A DNA stretch of 6,592 nt. It comes from Candidatus Poribacteria bacterium. Its GTDB lineage: Bacteria; Poribacteria; WGA-4E; WGA-3G. The stretch spans positions 7,785 to 14,376 of the forward strand of contig VXZL01000168.1 of NCBI GenBank assembly GCA_009845505.1, read 5' to 3'. Position numbers and translations under genes: made by a program. Numbering within the stretch: position 1 is the first letter of the stretch; each line of letters begins with the position of its first letter. Of the stretch, positions 1-6,124 are shown piece after piece. Below the pieces are notes generated by a model. The model ran no database searches, had not been told where the DNA came from, and saw only the letters and a list, made by a program, of their open reading frames with translations.

Positions 1-527
1 ATATAAGGAATCCTATCCATCTCATCGAAGTTGAAAGTATAATGCTTAGGTGTTTTGGCGTACCATAAAATGTTGTCGTGCTTAGCTGACCATCTCGACT
101 TTGATCTGCCCCCGTAGTCGTAAGCCCAGATAATCTCGTTCATAAACGATTCACGCCCGAAAATCTCATCGAGCATCACCTTACAATAATGCACCTCTCG
201 GTAGTCAATATGGAGGAAAAAGCTGCCGTATGGATGTAGCACACGATATGCTTCTTCAAAACGAGGACGCAAAAACTGCAAATAAGCGTCTGAACTTTCA
301 AACTTATCGGCATAGTACGTAGTCTTGCCTTTGTGGGTTCGGTATGTTTTGCCTTGGAAACCGACTCGATCACCTTGTGCATCGGATTTGACATGAATTT
401 CCGTACGCTGTTGGAATTTACCAGTGTTAAACGGCGGATCGATGTAAATTAGATTGATGCTCTCGTCAGGAATATAGTCTTGGAGAATTACGAAATTATC
501 GCCATAATAGAGGTGGTGTTTGGGCAT
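1..527 (-). CDS. Site-specific DNA methyltransferase (N6-adenine or N4-cytosine, beta type), partial
   Basis: The reverse strand reads 175 codons from an ATG at 527-525 and leaves the window at base 1 without a stop, so only the N-terminus is present. It begins MPKHHLYYGDNFVILQ and has catalytic motif IV, IDPPFNTG, at residues 29-36. Further on, FFLHIDYREVHYCKVMLDEI (about 107-126) and NEIIWAYDYGG (about 133-143) match conserved blocks of the N6_N4_Mtase family (PF01555). Motif IV near the N-terminus means the SAM-binding FxGxG motif should lie beyond the left edge, as in the beta group. The enzyme would transfer a methyl group from SAM to adenine N6 or cytosine N4 in a specific site. Whether it is an orphan or has a restriction partner cannot be seen. 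AGGA (535-538, reverse strand) sits 7 nt before the ATG, supporting this start. Family assignment is firm; target base and site are unknown. Confidence 0.9.
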   Translation of the reverse strand, partial: MPKHHLYYGDNFVILQDYIPDESINLIYIDPPFNTGKFQQRTEIHVKSDAQGDRVGFQGKTYRTHKGKTTYYADKFESSDAYLQFLRPRFEEAYRVLHPYGSFFLHIDYREVHYCKVMLDEIFGRESFMNEIIWAYDYGGRSKSRWSAKHDNILWYAKTPKHYTFNFDEMDRIPY

Positions 528-615
528 ACTGAGATCCTGCTCCTATTCAGATAGCGCGTGCGCGATTGCTTTTTGTCGGAAGCGAAAGGGTAATGTATCT
601 GGGTTTTCTCATAAG

Positions 616-644
616 ATTATAGCAGACTTATGTTAATTTATCAA
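616..644 (-). promoter_or_regulatory. Sigma-70-like promoter of the methyltransferase gene
   Basis: On the reverse strand TTGATA (644-639) is followed after exactly 17 bases by TATAAT (621-616), one mismatch from the full consensus. Transcription would start near 609 and give a leader of about 80 nt before the methyltransferase ATG. The leader contains GCGC-GT-GCGC at 554-563. The promoter lies between the patatin remnant and the methyltransferase, so the latter does not depend on read-through from the broken gene. Confidence 0.7.
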
Positions 645-678
645 GTTTCGGAGATTTTAGCGCGGAGGCATTTAATTT

Positions 679-1139
679 TTAGTTGTCTGAATCAGGATTG
701 TGGGACGACAGGACAGGCGAGGGCCCTGCCTTCACTGTATCACTCGTGCCGTCAAAAATGATGTGTATAATCCGTTGTTTTATTACCCATGCGATCCGTC
801 CCCAAGCCCCCCTTTTTCTTATTAAGATCCTGAAAAGAATCTCTTTCTCCTGTACCCAACGAGACTAAGAGCACTTGCGTGCCTGGGTATTGAGTTCTGG
901 CTTCGACAAAAGCACACATTGCGGGGTGATTGGCATAGAGACCGCCATCGACAAACTTCCCTTCAGATATCTTCCCTTCCTCCAACATGACAGACTTTAT
1001 TTTGTGAGGTCTAAAATAAGTGGGAGCTGCCGAAGTTGCGAGTGCCACATCTGCCATTAAAAAGTCATGCGTCTTTTTCTCTTTAGCCTTTCTTCCACTC
1101 TTGCAGTCTTCCAGCCTTGTAAGCAAGCGATAAGGTTTT
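679..1139 (-). pseudogene. Patatin-like phospholipase remnant, 5'-truncated and frameshifted
   Basis: Reverse-strand translation gives KPYRLLTRLEDCKS, then DVALATSAAPTYFRP, then KFVDGGLYANHPAMCAFVEA and VLLVSLGTGE. These are the second half of a bacterial patatin domain (PF01734), including the DGG catalytic aspartate. The first half, with the oxyanion-hole glycines and the GxSxG nucleophile serine, is absent: homology ends near 1139, where a repeat terminus begins. After GTGE the frame degrades, but in the frame used from about 812 downward the family pattern resumes as WGRIAWVIKQ and IIFDGTSDTV (733-753). The shift falls at CCCCCCTTTTT (807-817). The protein then runs into unrelated sequence and stops at 681-679. 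An open frame with an ATG at 1297 exists, but its first 50 or so residues are unlike patatin. Relatives are lipid acyl hydrolases, some acting as phage-defence effectors; this copy cannot be catalytic. A sequencing error could explain the frameshift but not the truncation. Confidence 0.85.
683..730. repeat. Suspected dispersed-repeat fragment replacing the patatin C-terminus
   Basis: Patatin homology stops at 733, directly against a GC-rich block containing GGCGAGGGCCCTGCC (716-730; the core AGGGCCCT is self-complementary) and GTCTGAATCAGGAT (685-698). The latter resembles an interspersed sequence I associate with repeat-rich bacterial genomes; I cannot check copy number from this window. The abrupt switch from conserved protein sequence to this block suggests insertion or recombination at a repeat. 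Confidence 0.3.
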
Positions 1140-1150
1140 GTGTAAGTCCT
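1136..1150 (-). repeat. Solitary terminus related to the 3122-3211 inverted-repeat element
   Basis: TTTTGTGTAAGTCCT matches the reverse complement of the left end of the 90-bp element (bases 3122-3136) at 14 of 15 positions. The interior of that element does not follow, so this is a lone end or the edge of a different element with the same terminus. It lies exactly where patatin homology ends, which suggests that a rearrangement at this repeat removed the 5' half of that gene. Confidence 0.55.
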
Positions 1151-1368
1151 ATTTGATTTATGAGCCACCCTTGCTTTTAATTTTAAAGACACAATTTTTG
1201 ACGGGAAAGGTGCATAACGATGGTTTGCATTTTTATCTTTGCTTCTGTGTGAAGACGAAAAATTTACTGGCGTTCGCATATTTTTTAAATTATGCACCCT
1301 CTTTCGGAAAATTTGGTGTCTTTAATTTTGAGAGCACAATTACAAACAATGAAAAGATTGGAGGAAAA
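1151..1368. other. Upstream region of the glycosyltransferase cassette, no gene seen
   Basis: This AT-rich stretch lies between the leftward patatin remnant and the first rightward gene. The glycosyltransferase frame is open through it, but its translation (a Phe/Leu/Tyr-rich 77-residue string) has no family character and precedes a better start. It holds a 9-bp inverted repeat, GGTGCATAA (1209-1217) and TTATGCACC (1290-1298), 72 bases apart. The best promoter-like pair is TTTACT (1263-1268), 17 bases, TAAATT (1286-1291), which matches consensus at only 4 of 6 positions in each box. The cassette promoter should lie here but I cannot place it with confidence. Confidence 0.4.
1360..1364 (+). 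promoter_or_regulatory. Ribosome binding site fixing the GTG start at 1369
   Basis: GGAGG is followed by four A residues and then GTG (1369-1371), in the glycosyltransferase frame. No comparable site precedes the in-frame upstream ATG at 1166 or the GTG at 1138. The ATG at 1349 lies in another frame, which ends early. The four-base spacing is a little short but usable. Confidence 0.65.
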
Positions 1369-3114
1369 GTGTTTAATTTCCCAAGAACTTTACACCCGAT
1401 TTACCTATTTGAAGAGGATGCTGTATTTTATGCTGCAGACCTTGAAAAAGCGAGCGTTGTCGAAATCTCTGCTGTAATGGTTGACATCTTAAAACTGGCA
1501 GAAAAGCAGACGAGCAAGGAAATTGTCCGAGTTCTGAAAGCCAGTTATGCAGAGGACGAGATTTATGAGGCGTTTGAGAGATTCGCGGAATTTGAACAGG
1601 AAGGTTTGTTATTCAATCGCGGTGAGGATCTCAAGCAGATTGTCTCAGTAGAGACGGATCGGCGAAAATTGCTCGTTGCGATACCTGGTATCAATGTTGA
1701 CTCGTATTTTGATATTGAAACGTTATATGCCGGGACGAACATGGCACTCTCTTATATGTTTGAACATCTTACCAAATATGTGGACCTCCATTTTGTTGGT
1801 AAGCGAAATCGAAGGTTAGCTGATAATGTCTATGAAGTTGATATCAGTGTGGCAGACCTCGGCAGGTTAAGCCGAAAGATTAATGAAACCTACTTCGGCA
1901 TTCTGACCTTGCACCTTGACGAAGAAACATGGCTCCTTCCACTTTACGAGCATACAGAGCTCCCACCGATTCTGGTTCAGTGTCATGCTCCGCGTGGGCA
2001 TGGAGGTGCAGCGATAAACTCCATTCTACGCCATTATGCGGCAATGCGAGACTTTGATGCTTTTACGGCACCCTCGGATTATGTCCGTGATTTCTATTCG
2101 GATTACGTCTGGGACACAAGTTTCTTTAACACACTCCCCAACGGTGTAGACTCAGTGTTGTTCCGCCCGATGGACAAACAAAAAGCCAAACAAGAGCTTG
2201 CTGAACATGTTGGAGACGGGCGCATTGTAACGACTCCGACGGTTGGCTATCTTTCTCGAGTAGACTCTGAAAAAGGCGCATCGGTCTACCTAAAACTGGC
2301 TGAACTCAATCCGCATCTGTTGTTTTTGATTGCTGGTCCGAGTCTCGGCAGGTATACGTTGAGAGAGCTTCCTGATAACCTCGTCTACGCTGGATTCCAT
2401 CCGCGTGAGAGATTACCACTCGTCTACAACGCTTTTGACGTTTATTGCTTCCTTTCAATGTCGGGGGAAGAGACCTTTGGCTTAACTGTTCTTGAAGCGA
2501 TGGCGTGTGGCGTTCCGCCGATTGTACCAAATTTCGACGGTGTGCCATCGGTTGTTGGAGATGCCGGTCTGATTGCGGAGGCTAATAATTTTGAACAGGA
2601 TATAGCAACAATTGTCAGTTACCCTTCGCCGATAGATTTTTCGGAGAAAATTAACTTGCTGTTGAATGACGACGGAATGCGACAGGAACTTTCCCGAAGA
2701 GCAAGAGAACGAGCACTGTCATTCACTTGGGACAAGACTGCACGACGGATATTACGCTGTTTTGAAAGACTCCATGAAAAGAGACAACTCGTCAGTCCAA
2801 ACAGACTCCTAAATATGTTTGTGCCAACATCCCCAGAGACATCTCGCAATTTAAAAGGAGAAGGATTAACACATCGAGACCGAGATCGGTTCAAATACCA
2901 GTCGATTGTATTGGGAATGAATCAACATTATGAGCGTTGCTTGATAAGGGAGGCAGCGTATTCCGTGCATGTTGAGGAGGGTCTCGTGTTGAGTCTTTTG
3001 AAGAATCACACTGTGAGAGAGGCAGAGGCACTTCTCACTGCCGTGGTTGCGGATGAAACACACGCAAAGGCGACCCTTAAAAGGGTTCACGGCTTAATAC
3101 AGGCGACTGCCTAA
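1369..3114 (+). CDS. RRE-like (PqqD-like) domain fused to GT4 glycosyltransferase, probably active
   Basis: With the GTG start the protein has 581 residues. Residues 8-82 (HPIYLFEEDAVFYAADLEKA, then SVVEISAVMVDIL and ending EFEQEGLLF) read like a PqqD/RRE-type winged-helix domain, as found at the front of peptide-modifying radical SAM enzymes such as SCIFF maturases. A GT-B glycosyltransferase follows: an acceptor-side half (about 98-265, with a glycine-rich CHAPRGHGGA at 205-214) and a group 1 donor half (about 288-470). The donor half keeps the expected residues: R297 and K302 in GYLSRVDSEKG, and the EX7E pair E368 and E376 in EETFGLTVLEAMACGVP. It should therefore transfer a sugar from a nucleotide-sugar donor; sugar and acceptor are unknown. 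A C-terminal extension (about 475-581) has LGMNQHYERCLIREA, echoed in the next gene. No signal peptide or membrane segment is seen, so it is cytosolic. It is the first gene of the cassette. GT4 is confident, RRE-like probable, peptide substrate an inference. Confidence 0.88.
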   Translation: MFNFPRTLHPIYLFEEDAVFYAADLEKASVVEISAVMVDILKLAEKQTSKEIVRVLKASYAEDEIYEAFERFAEFEQEGLLFNRGEDLKQIVSVETDRRKLLVAIPGINVDSYFDIETLYAGTNMALSYMFEHLTKYVDLHFVGKRNRRLADNVYEVDISVADLGRLSRKINETYFGILTLHLDEETWLLPLYEHTELPPILVQCHAPRGHGGAAINSILRHYAAMRDFDAFTAPSDYVRDFYSDYVWDTSFFNTLPNGVDSVLFRPMDKQKAKQELAEHVGDGRIVTTPTVGYLSRVDSEKGASVYLKLAELNPHLLFLIAGPSLGRYTLRELPDNLVYAGFHPRERLPLVYNAFDVYCFLSMSGEETFGLTVLEAMACGVPPIVPNFDGVPSVVGDAGLIAEANNFEQDIATIVSYPSPIDFSEKINLLLNDDGMRQELSRRARERALSFTWDKTARRILRCFERLHEKRQLVSPNRLLNMFVPTSPETSRNLKGEGLTHRDRDRFKYQSIVLGMNQHYERCLIREAAYSVHVEEGLVLSLLKNHTVREAEALLTAVVADETHAKATLKRVHGLIQATA

Positions 3115-3121
3115 AAGAAAC

Positions 3122-3211
3122 AGGACTTACGCAAAATTAGGAAATCGCGTCCATTCCTCCGCGGTAGGTGCGGTTTCCTAACCGCACCGATCACGGAAGT
3201 GCGTAAGTCCT
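3122..3211. repeat. 90-bp inverted-repeat element (MITE/REP-like) between the two glycosyltransferase genes
   Basis: The element begins AGGACTTACGCA (3122-3133) and ends TGCGTAAGTCCT (3200-3211), a perfect 12-bp terminal inverted repeat. In the middle, GGTGCGGTT (3167-3175) and AACCGCACC (3180-3188) form a perfect 9-bp hairpin with loop TCCT. TTAGGAAA (3137-3144) can instead pair with TTTCCTAA (3174-3181), which uses the loop and part of that stem. There is no coding sequence, and no T-run follows to make it an intrinsic terminator. It fills most of the 115-bp gap and would be transcribed within the operon. A related terminus is at 1136-1150. No convincing target duplication is seen; similar A-rich sequence (AAGAAA) occurs on both sides. 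Confidence 0.8.
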
Positions 3212-3229
3212 AAGAAAAAAGGAGTATTA

Positions 3230-4906
3230 ATGGGGTATCGTTTAAACCGACACCATAAATTTGAACAAGACGACTGCAAATACGTTGCTGACCTTGAAAC
3301 CAACGACATTATTGAAATAAACGATGTAGAATGGGATATTCTCAGTCGCTATGAGACTCAAACAGAGTATCAAATTGTTGAAGGGTTGAAGGAAAAATAC
3401 AAGGTGGCATCTGTCTTTGAGGGTATTACGCGGTTGAAGTCGCTTGGTAAACGCGGTCAACTCCTAACGCAAATTCCCGAATCAGCGGGTGAACTCGACA
3501 CTTTCCAACCTATATCCAGCGAACTCAAATTATTGGTTCCGTTTGGTTTTAGGAGAGACGAGGCATCCATTGACTACATTACAAATTTGAATCGGTATCA
3601 ACTTTTGTCTTCTCTTGCGCGGCGTGCTGACTTAGAGACCCTCGCTTTTTCCCATATCACGGATGGTGGTGTGCTGCCCGATGGTGATAAAAATTTCGGA
3701 AAGATCCGGATCCGAGAAATAAAAAATGAAGCGGGCGATACGCTTGTACCTGCTTGGTATGCCAGAGACGGATACGACGGTATTTTGCTTTTATCCCAAT
3801 TTTTGACGGATGACCTGTTATACTATCAGGTTCCTGATATCCCAATCCTTCATTTCTTAGAAAACAGCCAAAAACTCCAAAGTTCAGTGCTCGAATCATT
3901 CTTGACACTCTATACAGCCCAAAAAGTCAATGATAGTTTAGTTGTCAAAGCATCGTGGATGAAGGAGTGGCTGAGCGAATCTGGTATTCCTGCCGAACAT
4001 ATCCGTATGATTCCCGACGGTATCAACCTCGTTGAACCGATTGATAAAGGGTTAGCAAAACAACACACCGCTGCAATCTTTAACAAACCCATGTTTGCTG
4101 AGCGTCCGATTGTTGGATTGATCTCTGGATTTGAACCGAATCTTGGGGCACAGTGGATTTCTGCGTTTGCGCGAGCCAACCGACATCTCTCGATTTTTGT
4201 CTATGATTATGTATTGGCACGGCACTATAAAAATCTACCGGACAATGTGGTAATTTTCACGGCGGATGACGAAGATATGGCTGCAATTTCCCCGCTCTTC
4301 TTTCAGGCTTTGGATCTGGTCTGTTTTCCTGCAATGCCGGGAACACCGCTTTCGGTGGTTTTAGAGGCAATGGCTTATGGAACACCGTGTGTCGCTATGG
4401 CGAAATATGGTCTCCCAACAGAAGTAGAAGGGGCTGGTGTGAATATCGGATTGGAATGGGATAATTTTGGTGATTTTCATGTATCTATGGACGAACTTTC
4501 GGCTGCGATACATCGAGGGTTAGAACCCTCTAAGATCCGTACTGAATATGAAAAAATCGCAAAAGGTTTCGCTCAGAAATACACTTGGCAGGAGACAACA
4601 AGAAATATTGTTCGGATCTTTGCGGAGAATCATCCGTTGATGATGAGGCGTTATCAAACGGAGGCAAACTTGTTCCGTCCTATTTTTTGCCGTCGGTATA
4701 ATCCTCAGACGCGTAAAGTAACAGCTGAGGCATATAGATTGGGCATTAACAGATATGAGCATCTCGAAAAAGCTTTGGCAGAGACACTTATGGAACAGCA
4801 CAAGCCGACTGAAGTAGCGTCAGTATTTAAGCACTTCAAGATGGAAACTTCTGTTCAACAGCGCGACAATTTCGCACCAGAGATGAAGCCCCTAATACGA
4901 GGTTGA
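3230..4906 (+). CDS. RRE-like domain fused to degenerate GT4-type glycosyltransferase (probable pseudoenzyme partner)
   Basis: This 558-residue protein is a paralogue of the gene upstream with the same layout. Residues 8-80 (HHKFEQDDCKYVADLETNDI, then IEINDVEWDIL, ending GQLL) align with the first protein's RRE-like domain; the YVADLE / YAADLE and DIL positions agree. A GT-B-like region follows (about 98-465), then a related C-terminal extension (LGINRYEHLEKALAE, 504-518). The donor-site residues are lost. GLISGFEPNLGA (296-307) aligns without gaps to the active paralogue's GYLSRVDSEKGA, putting G300 for Arg and L305 for Lys. In PGTPLSVVLEAMAYGTP only the second Glu of EX7E remains (E379), and the loop that carries the first is two residues shorter. 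It may be a non-catalytic subunit, as GtfB is to GtfA, or may use another chemistry. AAGGAG (3219-3224) lies 5 nt before the ATG. No signal peptide is seen, so it is cytosolic. Confidence 0.87.
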   Translation: MGYRLNRHHKFEQDDCKYVADLETNDIIEINDVEWDILSRYETQTEYQIVEGLKEKYKVASVFEGITRLKSLGKRGQLLTQIPESAGELDTFQPISSELKLLVPFGFRRDEASIDYITNLNRYQLLSSLARRADLETLAFSHITDGGVLPDGDKNFGKIRIREIKNEAGDTLVPAWYARDGYDGILLLSQFLTDDLLYYQVPDIPILHFLENSQKLQSSVLESFLTLYTAQKVNDSLVVKASWMKEWLSESGIPAEHIRMIPDGINLVEPIDKGLAKQHTAAIFNKPMFAERPIVGLISGFEPNLGAQWISAFARANRHLSIFVYDYVLARHYKNLPDNVVIFTADDEDMAAISPLFFQALDLVCFPAMPGTPLSVVLEAMAYGTPCVAMAKYGLPTEVEGAGVNIGLEWDNFGDFHVSMDELSAAIHRGLEPSKIRTEYEKIAKGFAQKYTWQETTRNIVRIFAENHPLMMRRYQTEANLFRPIFCRRYNPQTRKVTAEAYRLGINRYEHLEKALAETLMEQHKPTEVASVFKHFKMETSVQQRDNFAPEMKPLIRG

Positions 4907-4914
4907 TTTATCCT

Positions 4915-6051
4915 ATGTCACATTATGAATACTTTCTAATTCTTTTGTCCCTCGTTTTTTGTGGATATGCGAGTTATACCGACGTAAAGACGCAGAAGAT
5001 CCGCAATTTCTGCTCTCTGGGGGTCCTGTATATAGGGACGCTTAGCCAATTGATGGCATGGTATCTTGGCAAAACAACGCCGCTGGACATCTTATGGCTT
5101 TTCTTAGGAGGCGGACTGATTGCGTTTGCTTTTTATTGGTTCGGTATCTTCTCGCCCGGGGATTCCAAACTCTTTTGGGGAGTCTGTTTAATTTTTCCGT
5201 TGTCCCTTTTCAGAAATCTGAGCGGCACTTTGAGTTTTCCGCCCTTGATCGTTGCCCTGAATATTATCATTCCGTACGCAATAGGGCTACTGGTATATCT
5301 AATTTTCAAGTTTGTGCGAATGCGAAATAAGTTGGACCTTCTTCGGTATTTCTTTAAGTCAAGTTTTCAAAAATCGTTGCTGCTCGAAAGACTTTTTAGT
5401 CTACTTCTGTTCATCGGTATCGGGTCTGCATTGACCTATCTATTAAAACGCTTTGGGTGGGAACCTGACCGGATTTTGCACCTTGTTTTCGTTTTATTGG
5501 CATTCACGCTAATACAGAAGTTATTGTCCAGGTTGCCGAAAACGTCGGTCTATTACGCCGTTGTTAGTTTTGTATGCGTTTGGTTATCGTTGCAAGCGAT
5601 GCCGTCTGTGCCTGCGTTTCTCTCCAGTCTGGCTGTTCTCTTAGGACTCTACTTTCTTGTTTTCGTTATTGCGAAACAATTGGTACTCGGTTTGGCAAGT
5701 ATAACGTTGAACAGTGCCGTTGATGTAAGTGGTCTTGAGGTTGGCATGATTCCTGCTGAGCAAATCGTTCGAGTGGAACACGTAGACGGTGCTGTCCGCT
5801 ATGAAAAACGACAGGTAGCGTTTTCAAGCCGTCAGGAGAAAAATACGGTTATTTCTCCGGACCCCGCGGGACTCACTGCAGATGAGATAATCCAATTGCA
5901 AAACCTTGCGGCGGAAGGTGCTTTCTCTGAATTTGGCAATCGAGTGAACATTCAACCCTCGATTGGCTTTGCGCCGGTTATTTTCCTCGGTACACTGCTA
6001 ACGGTGCTTTGCCAAGGTCCATTTTATTTCAAACTGATGCAATTACTCTAA
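4915..6051 (+). CDS. A24-family aspartyl leader peptidase, archaeal type II-like, multi-pass membrane protein
   Basis: From ATG 4915 the protein has 378 residues. The N-terminal part is an A24 prepilin-peptidase domain: a first membrane helix leads into YTDVKTQKIRN with catalytic D23, and the second aspartate, D83, is in SPGDSKLFWG, the equivalent of the family's GxGD motif. Several further hydrophobic helices follow (about 57-77, 113-133, 160-178, 187-203, 211-227, 233-262). The hydrophilic C-terminal part has LEVGMIPAEQIV (274-285), GLTADEIIQLQNL (319-331) and IGFAPVIFLG (350-359). From memory these match the C-terminal domain of archaeal type II A24 peptidases (EppA/Arc_PepC_II type), which is unusual in bacteria. 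It would cut leader peptides at the inner face of the membrane; no pilin gene is nearby, but a leader-bearing peptide is next. A TTG at 4903 overlapping the previous stop (TTGA) is an alternative start, but GAGG (4899-4902) touches it; at 4915 the spacing is 12. Tight spacing implies co-transcription with the glycosyltransferases. Confidence 0.85.
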   Translation: MSHYEYFLILLSLVFCGYASYTDVKTQKIRNFCSLGVLYIGTLSQLMAWYLGKTTPLDILWLFLGGGLIAFAFYWFGIFSPGDSKLFWGVCLIFPLSLFRNLSGTLSFPPLIVALNIIIPYAIGLLVYLIFKFVRMRNKLDLLRYFFKSSFQKSLLLERLFSLLLFIGIGSALTYLLKRFGWEPDRILHLVFVLLAFTLIQKLLSRLPKTSVYYAVVSFVCVWLSLQAMPSVPAFLSSLAVLLGLYFLVFVIAKQLVLGLASITLNSAVDVSGLEVGMIPAEQIVRVEHVDGAVRYEKRQVAFSSRQEKNTVISPDPAGLTADEIIQLQNLAAEGAFSEFGNRVNIQPSIGFAPVIFLGTLLTVLCQGPFYFKLMQLL

Positions 6052-6124
6052 CTTTTTAGTTTTCAAGCGTTTCCAGCGGGAGAGCTCTACTCCTACCCGT
6101 GAGACGGAGATAGATTTATTTCCT

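Noticed and set aside
176..394. Leftward 72-residue frame
   Set aside because: It lies entirely inside the methyltransferase gene in another frame, and that gene has clear motifs.
683..1060. Two 61-residue rightward frames (683-868 and 875-1060)
   Set aside because: They are antisense to the patatin remnant and show no features of their own.
1263..1291. Promoter TTTACT-N17-TAAATT before the first glycosyltransferase
   Set aside because: Only 4 of 6 matches in each box in AT-rich DNA; mentioned in the region entry but not called.
752..1297. A leftward 181-residue open frame as a complete gene
   Set aside because: Only its middle is patatin; the first 50 or so residues cross a repeat terminus and have no family pattern, and its end is out of frame with the continuing homology. 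It is reported as a pseudogene.
3071..3084. ACCCTT-AA-AAGGGT hairpin near the end of the first glycosyltransferase
   Set aside because: It is inside the coding sequence, has a two-base loop and no following T-run, so it is probably chance.
3122..3211. Intrinsic terminator between the two glycosyltransferase genes
   Set aside because: The hairpin has no T-run after it and the inverted termini fit a repeat element; the downstream gene has no separate promoter that I can see.
3122..3211. CRISPR repeat
   Set aside because: There is a single palindromic unit with no array of evenly spaced copies.
5058..5330. Rightward 90-residue frame inside the peptidase gene
   Set aside because: The peptidase frame carries both catalytic aspartate motifs; this one is its shadow.
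6052..6124. Riboswitch in the leader of the Cys-rich peptide gene
   Set aside because: The stretch has the palindrome AGAGCTCT and a possible CGGG/CCCG pairing but no recognisable riboswitch core.
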